A stretch of 64,000 nt of DNA from Propionibacterium australiense (GCF_003666605.1 NZ_RCIV01000007.1:62001-126000); one strand, 5' to 3'. Positions 1-8,999 are shown, numbered from the stretch's first letter. Made by a program: numbers and translations. Notes: a model not told the origin generated them from the sequence alone.

Positions 1-416
1 GTGTAGTCGATGACGTTGTCCACGGCGATCGTCAGCAGGTTCTCGCCCTCGCCCAGGTGCCCGTCCAGCTCGACCTCGAACGGCAGGAAGCCGCCGCGGT
101 GCTCGGCGACGAGCTCGCCGTTCAGGTAGATCCTCGCATGGTGGGTGACGGCGTCGGCCCGCAGCACGACGCGCTGTTCGCGCAGGGCGGCCGGCACCGA
201 GATCGTGCGCTGGTAGAAGACCCAGCCGTAGTGGTCACGGAAGTCGATGCCCTCCTTCAGGTCGTTGTAGGAGGCCGGAACCGGCATGGTCGTGGCCTCG
301 GTCAGGGGCGCGGCGTACCACTGCTCGTCGAATCCGGTGCCGTCGTCGAGCTTGAAGTCCCAGACGCCGCCGAGGTCGACGACCACTCGGGACTCCGTCA
401 TTGTCGGGTAGAGCAT
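1..416 (-). CDS. uidA: Beta-glucuronidase, N-terminal part (cut by window edge)
   Basis: Glycoside hydrolase family 2 enzyme that removes glucuronic acid from glucuronides in the cytoplasm. About 138 codons are visible and the gene runs off position 1. The start at 416 reads MLYPTMTES and has a GGAG-like ribosome site about 11 bases upstream; the ATG at codon 6 is an alternative. The reading matches the GH2 sugar-binding domain of E. coli UidA: a VVDLGGVWDFKLD opening, VPASYND, YGWVFYQR, then DAVTHHARIYLNGELV and GGFLPFEVEL. The catalytic TIM barrel lies outside the window. It is 94 bases downstream of uidB on the same strand, so the two probably form a glucuronide-use operon. A family-2 beta-galactosidase is less likely because DAVTH and the spacing fit UidA best. 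Confidence 0.85.
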   Translation of the reverse strand, partial: MLYPTMTESRVVVDLGGVWDFKLDDGTGFDEQWYAAPLTEATTMPVPASYNDLKEGIDFRDHYGWVFYQRTISVPAALREQRVVLRADAVTHHARIYLNGELVAEHRGGFLPFEVELDGHLGEGENLLTIAVDNVIDY

Positions 417-510
417 TCTTCTCGTCTCCGTTCGATTGTGGTGAGAATGGGCGAACGCCCCGCGGTGGTCCGCCGTACCGGCTCCACCGCGGGGCGTCGA
501 GAGGGGTTCA

Positions 511-1917
511 TCAGGCCTTGGCCTCGCGCTGGGCGGCCAGCTGTGCCGCGTTGGCGTCGACGCGCTTCTTGTTCAGCGGGTACAGGAACCACAGGGCGAA
601 GAAGAGCACGACGAAGGCGCCGCCGGGCACCAGGCAGGTGATGTTGTAGATGCCGTCGGTGACCTCGGGGTCGAAACCGGTCTCCTTCGTGTAGCCGACG
701 ATCGACAGCAGGATGCCGGTCAGCCCTGCCGAGCCGGCCTGGCCGAGTTTGCGGGCCCACGAGTAGGTGGCGTACACGGTGCCGTCCTGACGGTCGCCGA
801 AACGCACCTCGGTGTCGTCGATGACGTCGATGATCATGGCCCAGCAGATGAGCGAGAAGGCGGCCACGCCGAGCCAGGCGAAGACGTAGAAGACGATCCA
901 GACGCGGACGTCGTGGGTGTGGACGAAGAAGGCGGTGAACAGCGCCGCGGCGGAGACGGCGATGGTCACCATGGAGATCTCCTTCTTGCCGAACTTGCGG
1001 GCCAGGGCCGGCATGAAGATCGACAGGACCAGCGTGATCGCCGCGCCGATGAAGGTGATGTACGAGAGCATCGAGGCGCTGTTGAAATAGTTCGGGTAGA
1101 TGTAGTTGCCCATGTTGCCCAGCGAGAGCTGGCCGACGAGGAGCAGCAGCGCGCAGATGACGATACCGACGAGTGCGCGGTTGGTGAACAGGTACTTCAG
1201 CAGGTAGGAGAGGGAGAACTTCTGGGTCGTCTGCTCCAGCTTCACCCGCTCGGTGCTCATCTGGTAGCAGATGAGATAGCAGCCCACGGCCAGCACGGAG
1301 CAGAGCACCGATGCCCACATCATCTTGGTGCCGTCCAGGGTCGTGTTGCCCTCAGCATCCCGGTAGTAGACGAACAGGGGCAGCACGACGCCGATGACGA
1401 CCTGACCGATGGTGGCGCCGATGCCGCGCCAGGTGGACAGGGCGGTGCGGTCGTCCGGCTTGTCCGAGATCGCCGAGGCCATCGAGCCGTAGGGGATGTT
1501 GATGCCGGTGTAGCAGACCGAGCCCCACAGCAGATAGCTGAAGAACATCCAGAAGATCTTGAAGCCCATCGGCATGTCCTGGAACCACACGGCGAAGCAG
1601 AGCACCGAGGCGACGGCCACCGGGCCGCACATGCGGCGCAGCCAGGGGGCGAACTTGCCCTTGGCGGTCGGCCTGCTGCGGTCGATGATCTGGCCCATCG
1701 TCACGTCGGTGAACGCGTCGACGATGCGGCAGAGCATCATCATGGTGCCGACCAGGGCCGCCGAGACGCCCATGACGTCGGTGTAGAACTTCAGCAGGAA
1801 CATGGCCGACAGCACGAAGGTGAGGTCGTTGCCGAAGTCACCGAATGCGTACCCGATCTTGTCCCGCCAGCCGAATGGCCTGACCGTCGAGGGTCTGGTC
1901 TGGACAACACTGCTCAT
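511..1917 (-). CDS. uidB: Glucuronide permease, GPH-family symporter
   Basis: Inner-membrane cation:sugar symporter of the glycoside-pentoside-hexuronide (GPH) family, 468 aa, the usual size. The N-terminus carries the family signature GWRDKIGYAFGDFGNDLTF, followed by KFYTDVMGVSAALVGTMM and DAFTDVTMGQIIDRS, the conserved loop between helices 2 and 3. About 12 hydrophobic segments follow. The ATG at 1917 has a GAAGGG ribosome site. Substrate assignment as beta-glucuronides rests on the adjoining uidA; the family alone would also allow melibiose or xylosides. The gene is first in its operon and has inverted repeats upstream. Confidence 0.8.
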   Translation of the reverse strand: MSSVVQTRPSTVRPFGWRDKIGYAFGDFGNDLTFVLSAMFLLKFYTDVMGVSAALVGTMMMLCRIVDAFTDVTMGQIIDRSRPTAKGKFAPWLRRMCGPVAVASVLCFAVWFQDMPMGFKIFWMFFSYLLWGSVCYTGINIPYGSMASAISDKPDDRTALSTWRGIGATIGQVVIGVVLPLFVYYRDAEGNTTLDGTKMMWASVLCSVLAVGCYLICYQMSTERVKLEQTTQKFSLSYLLKYLFTNRALVGIVICALLLLVGQLSLGNMGNYIYPNYFNSASMLSYITFIGAAITLVLSIFMPALARKFGKKEISMVTIAVSAAALFTAFFVHTHDVRVWIVFYVFAWLGVAAFSLICWAMIIDVIDDTEVRFGDRQDGTVYATYSWARKLGQAGSAGLTGILLSIVGYTKETGFDPEVTDGIYNITCLVPGGAFVVLFFALWFLYPLNKKRVDANAAQLAAQREAKA

Positions 1918-2006
1918 ATGAGTGCCCTTCTGTTGTTGGGGTGGTTGGCCCGTGGCATCAATGCCAGGCGCCTACCGCCCCGAACGATGTGGTGGTTCTG
2001 GCTCCA

Positions 2007-2028
2007 GGGACGCATACGGTGCGTTCCC
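2007..2028. promoter_or_regulatory. Imperfect palindrome upstream of uidB
   Basis: GGGACGCA and TGCGTTCCC face each other across 5 bases, with one extra base in one arm. The site is about 90 bases upstream of uidB, in the only intergenic space that can hold the uid promoter. It could be the operator of a LacI- or GntR-type repressor, but no regulator gene is visible and no clear promoter was found next to it. Confidence 0.25.
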
Positions 2029-2102
2029 GCCTGGCCGGCGGGTCACGCCGGGAGCAGGCTCCAGTGCCCTAACTCTCTCCGGGTTCGGCCAGGGAATGCA
2101 AA

Positions 2103-2130
2103 CACCTCTGGCAACAAATTGCCAGAGGTG
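2103..2130 (-). terminator. Hairpin after the uracil permease gene
   Basis: A perfect 12-base inverted repeat (CACCTCTGGCAA and its complement) with a 4-base loop. On the minus strand it is followed by TTTGCATT, a weak T tract, and it lies 55 bases beyond the stop codon of the permease gene. That fits an intrinsic terminator isolating the permease from uidB. An operator role for the uid promoter is the alternative. Confidence 0.55.
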
Positions 2131-2184
2131 AGCGAGGGCAGTTGCAAACTTTTGCCGGCCTGTCGGGTCCTCACCGTTGTCCGG

Positions 2185-3669
2185 TCAGGATTGTTCCGGC
2201 CCGGCCCGGTTGGGCGTCCTCGCCGCCGGTGGGATCGGGGGGCGCGAACGGTAGGCGCCCGGGGCGTCGACGATCACACCGGTGCCGGCCGCCTTGACGA
2301 GTTCCCTCGGGGCCAGCCAGCGGGCCAGGTGGTAGACGCCGACGGTGACGATCGTGCCGAGCGCGATACCACCGAGGGTGAAGTCGTCACCGAAGCTCAG
2401 CGAGACGTCGCCGATGCCGATGATGAGCCCGGCGGCCACCGGGACGAGGTTGAGCGGGTTGCCGAAGTCGACCCGGTTCTCCTTCCAGATCTTCGCGCCG
2501 AGCAGCCCGATCATGCCGTACAGCACGACGCAGATACCGCCCAGGACGCCCGAGGGCGTGGCCGAGATGATGGCGCCGAACTTCGGGCTGAAACCGAACA
2601 GGATCGCGACGACCGCGGCCACCACGTACGCGGCCGTCGAGTAGACGCGCGTGGAGGCCATGACGCCGATGTTCTCCGCGTAGGTGGTCGTCGGGCCGGC
2701 CCCGGCCAGCGTGGCGAGCATCGAGGTGGCGCCGTCGGTCGCGATGGCCCTGCCCATCTGGTGGTCGAGGTTCTTGCCGGTCATCTCGGCCACGGCCTTC
2801 ACGTGGCCGGTGTTCTCGGCGATGAGGGCGATGACGACGGGCAGGGCGAGCAGGATGAAGGCCAGGTGGAAGGTGGGCAGGTGGAAGCCCACGACGTTCG
2901 TGGAGGCATAGCTGCCGGCTCCGTCCGGGCCGATGACATAGCTCCAGTCGGCCAGGTCGGTGACCGGCGGCAGGCCGATCCAGTCGGCCGAGGCGACGCC
3001 CGACCAGTCCACGCGCGGCGCGGTGCTGCCGTCGGGCTGGGCGATGGGGCCGAGGACCAGGTCCTCGAGCCAGCTCAGCACATAGCCGATGAGCATGGCG
3101 ACGAAGATCGCCACCCGCGACAGGAAGCCCCGCGGCGCCACCGAGAGCACCACGACGACGATCATCGTGACCAGGGCCGTCCACTGGTCCTTCGGCCAGT
3201 AGGACTGGGCGACGGTCGGGGCCAGGTTGAAGCCGATGAGCATGACGACGGCGCCGGTGACGACCGGTGGCAGGACGCGCCCGATGACCCGGGAGCCGGC
3301 GAAGTGGATGATGAGGCCGCACATGAACAGTGTGAGGCCGACGCAGAACAGGGCGCCCGAGACGTCGCTGGGGTTGCCGCCCGCGGCGTAGATCGCCGTG
3401 GCGACACCGGGGAAGGCCGCCGAGGAACCCAGGTAGCTGGGCACCTCGTGCCTGGTGACGGCGATGAAGACGAGGGTCGAGACGCCGCTCATCATGACGG
3501 CGAGCTGCGGGTTCAGGCCCATCAGCAGCGGGAACACGAAGGTGGCGCCGAACATGGCCACCACGTGCTGGGCGCCAAGACCGATCGTCTTGCCCCAGCC
3601 GAGCCGCTCGTCCGGGGCCACGACCTCACCGGGCCCCAGTTCGCCGTTGTTGTGCAGCTTCCAGATCAC
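2185..3669 (-). CDS. uraA: Uracil permease, NCS2 nucleobase:cation symporter
   Basis: Membrane symporter that imports uracil, 494 aa from the GTG at 3669. That start was chosen because GGAGAGGG sits just upstream and the protein then begins with IWKLHNNGELGPGEVVAPDERLGW, as in other actinobacterial uracil permeases; an upstream ATG at 3744 would add 25 residues unlike the family. NCS2 motifs visible include GLGAQHVVAMFGATFVFP in helix 1, VPSYLGSSAAF in helix 3 and ALIAENTGHVKAVAEMTG near helix 8, where the conserved Glu binds the nucleobase. pyrB is encoded far away in this window, so there is no pyr operon here. A palindrome next to the probable promoter suggests regulation. Confidence 0.85.
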   Translation of the reverse strand: MIWKLHNNGELGPGEVVAPDERLGWGKTIGLGAQHVVAMFGATFVFPLLMGLNPQLAVMMSGVSTLVFIAVTRHEVPSYLGSSAAFPGVATAIYAAGGNPSDVSGALFCVGLTLFMCGLIIHFAGSRVIGRVLPPVVTGAVVMLIGFNLAPTVAQSYWPKDQWTALVTMIVVVVLSVAPRGFLSRVAIFVAMLIGYVLSWLEDLVLGPIAQPDGSTAPRVDWSGVASADWIGLPPVTDLADWSYVIGPDGAGSYASTNVVGFHLPTFHLAFILLALPVVIALIAENTGHVKAVAEMTGKNLDHQMGRAIATDGATSMLATLAGAGPTTTYAENIGVMASTRVYSTAAYVVAAVVAILFGFSPKFGAIISATPSGVLGGICVVLYGMIGLLGAKIWKENRVDFGNPLNLVPVAAGLIIGIGDVSLSFGDDFTLGGIALGTIVTVGVYHLARWLAPRELVKAAGTGVIVDAPGAYRSRPPIPPAARTPNRAGPEQS

Positions 3670-3765
3670 TGCTCGCCCTCTCCCCAGTACGCGACTGGCC
3701 TGTACGCAACGATGCCGCCCCGGTTGCCTCCATCGGACGGGCACTGGCCGGGCGCGGCCCGCAAC

Positions 3766-3797
3766 AGTGTAGGCGACCCGTGACCGGACCGGTCACG
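3766..3797 (-). promoter_or_regulatory. Probable uraA promoter with 19-base palindrome
   Basis: On the minus strand a TACACT -10 hexamer (3771 down to 3766) precedes the permease gene by about 95 bases. Immediately upstream, 3779-3797 is a palindrome with 9-base arms (CGTGACCGG, one central A, CCGGTCACG) that overlaps the -10/-35 spacer and -35 area. The position suits a repressor site. It could also act as a terminator for pmt, which ends 70 bases away on the same strand. Confidence 0.35.
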
Positions 3798-3867
3798 AAC
3801 CCTCAGTGGCGGGATGCCTTCGTGAGCCCGCCGCTGGCGGGTCACGGCGGTCCAGCAGGTGCCGGTG

Positions 3868-5496
3868 TCAGATCCAGGTGCTGAACCACATGCGCATGAG
3901 CCACTGGCGCCTGGTCAGGAGGGCGTCGGTGAGGATCGGGTAGATGAAGATGAAGTTCGCCACGATGATCACCGTCACCGCGGTGACGATGAACGCGCCG
4001 CGGCGGCGTCTGGGGGGCGGGGCGTCCGCCGGTCCGAGGATGCGTCCGAGCATCAGGGCCAGCACGGTGGCGGTGAACGGGATGAGCATGATCGCGTAGA
4101 AGAAGAAGGTGGGGCGGTCCGAACTGGGGAACCACATGAGCCAGGTGGCCGCGGCGGCGACGATCGGCACGCAGTAGTTCCACTGGCGCCCGCCGATCCA
4201 GAAGAACAGGCCGGCGATGACGGCCAGGCACGCGAACCACCACAGGAAGGGGGTGCCGGCGCCGGAGATGACGCGCAGGCAGGTGTCGTCCACCGCGGTG
4301 CAGCCGTCCTCACCCGGCTGGATGCCGTTGACCGCGTCGATGCCGATGACCCGCGCCATGATCGGCCAGCCGGCCGGTTTCGCGTCGTAGGTGTGGGTCT
4401 GCTCGGCGATCCAGTCGCCGGTGTGGAAGGCGTAGATGTCGTAGTGGTAGTGCACCAGGCTGCCCAGACCCGGGCCGAGGAGCCGCGTGAGGAGATCGTC
4501 CGGGTGCTGGGCGCCCCACTGGCGGTCGTAGCCGCCGTCGGAGAGCAGCCAGCTCGTCCACGTGGCCACGTAGACGACGAGGGCCCCGATGACCAGATAG
4601 CAGAAGGCGCCGATGCCGTCACGCCAGAGACTGCGGATCGTCTGCCGGCCCGCGCCGGCCATCAGGCGGGCCCGGTAGTCGTGGATCAGGCTGAGGACGC
4701 CGAAGACGGCGAGGACGTACACGGCGTTCCACTTGCAGCCGCAGGCCGCGCCGAACAGCAGGCCGCTCGCCAGCCGCCAGGGCCGCCACAGCAGCAGCGG
4801 GCCGTAGCTGCCACCGAGGTTGAGCAGATTGCCGGCGCGCAGATGATCGGCCAGCTTGTGCCGGAACCAGTCGCGGTCGGCCAGCCAGCAGCCGACCGCG
4901 GCGACGGTGAAGAATGCCTCGAAGATGTCGAGCAGCGCGATCCGGCTCATCACGAAACTCAGGCCGTCGACGGTGATGAACAGGCCGGCCATGGCGCCCA
5001 CCAGCGTGGAGCGGCCCAGCCGGCGGGCCATGCGGACGACGGCGCCGATGAGCAGGCAGCCGAAGATGAGCGCGGCGAACCGCCACCCGAGGGGCGTCAT
5101 GCCGAAGAGCTTCTCGCCGCTCGCGATGAGCCACTTGCCGAGCTGGGGGTGCACGATGAACGAGGCGGTGCTCGTCCAGCCGTCCACGTTGCCCGCGGCG
5201 ATCTGCTCGTTCGCGTCCGAACTCCAGGTGCCCTCGTAGCCCAGGTGCAGCAGCGTCCAGGCGTCCTTGGCGTAGTAGGTCTCGTCGAACTCGATGTAGG
5301 CCGGGCGTCCGATGTCGACGACGCGGATGGCGAAGCCGAGGAGGACCAGGACGGCGGTTACCAGCCAGCTGCGGGCCTCGTCGAGCTTGAGGACGGCGGC
5401 CTCGTCAAGGCGTTCGATGGTGGACGGCAGCACCGACCGCAGGCCACCGCTGCGAAGGGGAGTGCCCGTCATGGCCGGGTTCGGGAGTGAACTCAC
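3868..5496 (-). CDS. Dolichyl/polyprenyl-phosphate-mannose protein mannosyltransferase
   Basis: GT39 (Pmt) enzyme that transfers mannose from polyprenyl-phosphate-mannose to Ser/Thr of exported proteins at the outer face of the membrane. About 542 aa with many membrane helices. The first luminal loop holds YIEFDETYYAKDAWTLLHLGYEG, containing the conserved DE pair needed for catalysis, then VHPQLGKWLIASGEKLFG. The C-terminal part has GTPFLWW and FPSSDRPTFFFYAI. The start is uncertain: GTG at 5496 lies 7 bases after a TAGCAT hexamer (leaderless pattern), while ATG at 5505 and 5529 are also open. Equivalent to Rv1002c, which also adjoins rsmI in M. tuberculosis; here a large extra gene separates the two. 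Confidence 0.85.
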   Translation of the reverse strand: MSSLPNPAMTGTPLRSGGLRSVLPSTIERLDEAAVLKLDEARSWLVTAVLVLLGFAIRVVDIGRPAYIEFDETYYAKDAWTLLHLGYEGTWSSDANEQIAAGNVDGWTSTASFIVHPQLGKWLIASGEKLFGMTPLGWRFAALIFGCLLIGAVVRMARRLGRSTLVGAMAGLFITVDGLSFVMSRIALLDIFEAFFTVAAVGCWLADRDWFRHKLADHLRAGNLLNLGGSYGPLLLWRPWRLASGLLFGAACGCKWNAVYVLAVFGVLSLIHDYRARLMAGAGRQTIRSLWRDGIGAFCYLVIGALVVYVATWTSWLLSDGGYDRQWGAQHPDDLLTRLLGPGLGSLVHYHYDIYAFHTGDWIAEQTHTYDAKPAGWPIMARVIGIDAVNGIQPGEDGCTAVDDTCLRVISGAGTPFLWWFACLAVIAGLFFWIGGRQWNYCVPIVAAAATWLMWFPSSDRPTFFFYAIMLIPFTATVLALMLGRILGPADAPPPRRRRGAFIVTAVTVIIVANFIFIYPILTDALLTRRQWLMRMWFSTWI

Positions 5497-5670
5497 ACGC
5501 TCCATGCTAAACGCCGCGGCTCGGGGCACCGGATCATTGCGCGGCGGCGCCCCGAGATCACAGGGGCGCAGGCCCCGTCGTCACGGGTCTGCTGCCGGGT
5601 CCCGGAGGTGGCTCGCCGTGTTGGTGCTGGGTATCGTGATGCCAGCATGTTCCACCAGGAGGACTCCCAC

Positions 5671-8046
5671 ATGCTGCGACACCGGATCATTCTCGACGGG
5701 CCGGCCAGGACCCCCCGCGACGCCTTCCTGCTCGGCAACGGGCGCCTCGGTGCCGTCGCGCACGGTGGCATCGGCGCCGAGACCTTCGATCTGTCGCTCG
5801 ACACGCTCTGGTCAGGTGGTCCCGGACCGGAGGCGGACGGTGACGCGCATCCCGGTACGGCGATGCTCCTGCCCGCTCTCCGCGCGGCGATCGCCGCAGG
5901 AGAGCTCGTCCGGGCCGAGGAACTCGCCAACCGGATGAGCATCACGCCCGCCGTCCAGACCAGCCAGCCCATCGGCGTGCTCCGCTGGGAGTACGCGCCC
6001 GGCCTGCGCACCCGTGGTTACAGCCGCGAACTCGACACGCAGACCGCCACCATGACCACCACCGTGCGCGGGAACGAGCTGCGCACCTTCGTCAGCGCTC
6101 CGGCCGACGTGCTCGTCGCCGAATGGAACGGTCTCACGGGTGCCCTCAACGTGCCGAACCTGCGCAGCCCCCACCACGGCAGTGTCCGCAGCTGGCGCGA
6201 GGGGGAGGTGCTGTGGTTCGTCTTCTCCGCCCGCGTACCCGTCGACGCCCGCGCCGGCGAGCCGGTCCGCTACGGCACCGAGGCCCCTGGGGCCGGGGGC
6301 GGCGTCCCGGCCGGGATGGCCTTCGCCGTCGCGTCCGCCGTCCAGCCGACCGCGGTGGGTCCGCGCCTGGTCGTCGCGGCCGAGAGCGGCTTCATCGCCT
6401 GGAACCGGCAGCCTTCCGGCGACACCTCGGCGGTCGAGCACATCGCCCGCTACCGGGTGCGCAGCGCGCTGGATCGCAGCACCGACGAACTGCACGCCGA
6501 GCACGTCGCCGACCACCGTGCCCTGTTCGACCGCAGCGACCTGGACCTGTCGGAGTCCTGGCGGGGCGCCGAGGACGAACTGGCCTTCCACCTGGGCAAG
6601 TACCTGCTCATCAGCTCCTCGCGGTCCGGTTCGCAGCCCGTGCACGCCCAGGGCCTGTGGAACACCTACGCCCGCCCGGCCGGCGAGGCCTACCGCGCCG
6701 ACATGAGCCTGCAGATGAGCTACTGGGCCGCCGAGCGGCTCGGCCTGCCCGAGTGCACGGCCCCGCTGCGCCGCATGGCCACCGAACTGTCCCAGACCGG
6801 CCGTGACCACGCCTGGCAGGACTTCGGTTTCTCCGGGGCCGTCGCCTTCGAGAGCATCGACCTGTGGCGCGCCTCGAGCGCCCGCCTCTCGGACACGGAG
6901 CGGGCCTACTGGCTGGGCGTCCTGCCGAGCCTGGCGTCCAGCCTGCACGAGCACGCCCTGTTCACCGGCGACACCACCGACGCCCTGCACGTGCACCGGG
7001 TCGCGGCCCGCTTCGCCCTCGACCTGCTCGTCTCGGGACCCGACGGCGACCTCGTCGCCAGCCCCTCGGCGATCCCCGGCGGACGGCAGCGGGCCGGTGC
7101 CCGCGTCGTCGCGGCGGGTTCGACGATCGACCGCGAGATCATCGTCGAGCTCTTCGAGCACTATCTCGCCCTTGCCGGCGACCAGCCGCATGGCCTGGAC
7201 GTCGCGCTCGTCGAGCAGGTGCGCAGCGCCCTCGCCCACCTGGCCCCCATCCCCGTCACCGGCGGTGCCATCGCCGAGTGGGGCGGTCGCCCGTCCGCGG
7301 GCGACTTCGGTTCCGGCGCACTGGCGCACCTGTACGGCCTCTTCCCGGGCAGGCGCATCAACCACACCAACCCGGAGCTGCTCGCCGCGGCGCGCGCCAC
7401 GCTCAAGGCGGCGATCGAGCACGGCGCGGGCCGTACCGCCGCCGGCCAGGCCTGGATCCTCGCCATGGCCGCCCACCTCGGTGACGGGGCACTGGCCGGG
7501 CGCGCCCTGGAGCGCCTGACCGGTCCGCTCAGCTCGTCGTCCCTGCTGGCGCTGGGGCACGCCTCCCAGGCGCCGGGTGACGTCGTCCAGCTGCCGGCCT
7601 CCCTGGCGCTGCCCGGAGCCGTGGCCGAGATGCTCGTCGGCTATGACGCTGGCGCCATCCGGCTGCTCGCCGCCCTGCCCGACCGCTGGCCGAAGGGCTC
7701 GGCCCGCGGGCTGCGCACGGTCGGCGGCCACCGGGTCGACGTCACCTGGGACGAGGGCCAGCTCGCCAGCGCGCGGATCAGACCCAATTTCGACTGCCGG
7801 ATGCAGATCGAGGCCGAGAACGGCCGCTTCACCATCACCGACGACACCGGCGCCCCCGTGCAGTTCGCCCAGGTCACGGCATGGAACCGCAACCGCAACC
7901 TGCTCAGCTTCCAGGCCAGTGACGGGCACAGCTATCTCATCATCCGCGAGGACCGGGCCCGCCGCGGGGAACTGGCCGCGGGCACGCACGCCGTCAGCGT
8001 CGGCACCGGCCTGTCGATGACCCTGTCCGGGCTCCCCACGACCTGA
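5671..8046 (+). CDS. GH95-fold protein with altered catalytic residues
   Basis: About 791 aa; ATG at 5671 chosen for the AGGAGG ribosome site 8 bases upstream. Residues 10-45 give LLGNGRLGAVAHGG and LDTLWSGGP, the hallmark start of family 95 alpha-L-fucosidases. The helical barrel region aligns clearly (LQMSYWAAERLGLPEC; LAHLYGLFPG; PGAVAEMLVGYDAGAIRLLAALP). However, residues known to act in Bifidobacterium GH95 appear changed: the Asn-x-Asn pair reads D344-M-S346, the acid in SPEN reads IPGG with Gly470, and the base Asp in DGN(F/L)G is Pro642. There is no signal peptide and no sugar transporter beside it. Function unknown; a binding or regulatory role, or a different hydrolase, are options. 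Confidence 0.7.
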   Translation: MLRHRIILDGPARTPRDAFLLGNGRLGAVAHGGIGAETFDLSLDTLWSGGPGPEADGDAHPGTAMLLPALRAAIAAGELVRAEELANRMSITPAVQTSQPIGVLRWEYAPGLRTRGYSRELDTQTATMTTTVRGNELRTFVSAPADVLVAEWNGLTGALNVPNLRSPHHGSVRSWREGEVLWFVFSARVPVDARAGEPVRYGTEAPGAGGGVPAGMAFAVASAVQPTAVGPRLVVAAESGFIAWNRQPSGDTSAVEHIARYRVRSALDRSTDELHAEHVADHRALFDRSDLDLSESWRGAEDELAFHLGKYLLISSSRSGSQPVHAQGLWNTYARPAGEAYRADMSLQMSYWAAERLGLPECTAPLRRMATELSQTGRDHAWQDFGFSGAVAFESIDLWRASSARLSDTERAYWLGVLPSLASSLHEHALFTGDTTDALHVHRVAARFALDLLVSGPDGDLVASPSAIPGGRQRAGARVVAAGSTIDREIIVELFEHYLALAGDQPHGLDVALVEQVRSALAHLAPIPVTGGAIAEWGGRPSAGDFGSGALAHLYGLFPGRRINHTNPELLAAARATLKAAIEHGAGRTAAGQAWILAMAAHLGDGALAGRALERLTGPLSSSSLLALGHASQAPGDVVQLPASLALPGAVAEMLVGYDAGAIRLLAALPDRWPKGSARGLRTVGGHRVDVTWDEGQLASARIRPNFDCRMQIEAENGRFTITDDTGAPVQFAQVTAWNRNRNLLSFQASDGHSYLIIREDRARRGELAAGTHAVSVGTGLSMTLSGLPTT

Positions 8047-8117
8047 GCCGTTCCCGGCCGCGGGGCGCTCGGGTGGGTCCCCGGCAGGATGGGCGGGGGA
8101 GGGCTATCGTCGTACAG

Positions 8118-8999
8118 GTGAACGAGAAGACGGCCGAGCCCGGAACCGGACGCCTCGTCGGGCCCGGCACGCTCGTCCTGGCCGGGACGCCCATCGGCGA
8201 CTCCACCCAGGTCTCCCCGCAGCTGCGCAGGGCGTTCGCCGAGGCCGACGTCATCGCCGCCGAGGACACCCGCCTGCTGCGCACCCTGCTGGCCCGCGCC
8301 GGCGTCGAGACCGGCGCCCGCATCGTCAGCTACTTCGAGGGCAACGAGGCCGAACGGACTCCGCGCCTGATCGGCGAGCTGAGCGACGGCGCGGTCGTCG
8401 TCGTCGCCACCGACGCCGGCATGCCGTCGATCTCCGACCCCGGGTTCCGGCTCGTGCGGGCGGCCATCGAGGCCGGGCTGCGGGTGACGAGCGTGCCCGG
8501 CCCCTCCGCCGTGACGACCGCGCTGGCTGTCTCCGGGCTGCCCTGCGACCGGTTCTGCTTCGAGGGCTTCCTGCCGCGGGCCGGCGGGCCCCGGCGGCGC
8601 AGGCTGGCGGCCCTCGCCGGGGAGGAACGCACGATGGTCTTCTTCGAGGCGCCGCACCGGCTCGTCGGTTTCCTCGACGACGCGGTGGCGGCCTTCGGCG
8701 CCGACCGCCCCGGCGTGCTGTGCCGCGAACTCACCAAGCCGTGGGAGGACGTCATCAGGGGCCCCCTGGGGCGGCTGCGCGACTGGGCCGCCGAGCACGC
8801 CCGCGGCGAGACGACGCTCGTCATCGCCGGCCGCCCGGCCGATCCCGGCGGCGGACTGGCCGAGGCCCTCGCCCAGGTCGACGAGCGCATCGCCGCGGGG
8901 GAGCGCCTCAGCCAGGCGGTCACCCGGGTCGCCGCGGAGACCGGCGTCCGCAGGAAGGACCTCTACCAGGCGGCCCTCGCCGCCCGTGACGAACAGTGA
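8118..8999 (+). CDS. rsmI: 16S rRNA 2'-O-methyltransferase RsmI
   Basis: SAM-dependent enzyme that 2'-O-methylates C1402 of 16S rRNA in the decoding centre. 293 aa, typical length. The N-terminal tetrapyrrole-methylase-like fold shows LVLAGTPIGD, then EADVIAAEDTRLLRTLL, VVVVATDAGMPSISDPGFRLVRAA and VTSVPGPSAVTTALAVSGLP, the conserved run of this family; EAPHRLVGFLDD and ELTKPWEDVIRG follow. GTG at 8118 follows TATCGT (8105-8110) by 7 bases, which fits a leaderless mRNA. Its partner tatD starts 45 bases downstream. Confidence 0.93.
   Translation: MNEKTAEPGTGRLVGPGTLVLAGTPIGDSTQVSPQLRRAFAEADVIAAEDTRLLRTLLARAGVETGARIVSYFEGNEAERTPRLIGELSDGAVVVVATDAGMPSISDPGFRLVRAAIEAGLRVTSVPGPSAVTTALAVSGLPCDRFCFEGFLPRAGGPRRRRLAALAGEERTMVFFEAPHRLVGFLDDAVAAFGADRPGVLCRELTKPWEDVIRGPLGRLRDWAAEHARGETTLVIAGRPADPGGGLAEALAQVDERIAAGERLSQAVTRVAAETGVRRKDLYQAALAARDEQ

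Noticed and set aside
2030-2093. Fold CCTGGCCG ... CGGCCAGG considered as a riboswitch
   Set aside because: The conserved cores of the TPP, SAM, glycine, cobalamin, ZTP and THF classes are not present, and no plus-strand gene follows.
913-3783. A 956-codon open frame on the plus strand across uidB and uraA
   Set aside because: It is antisense to two clear membrane protein genes, has a low-complexity Asp/Glu/Gly/His/Arg composition and no motif. Such shadow frames are expected at this GC content.
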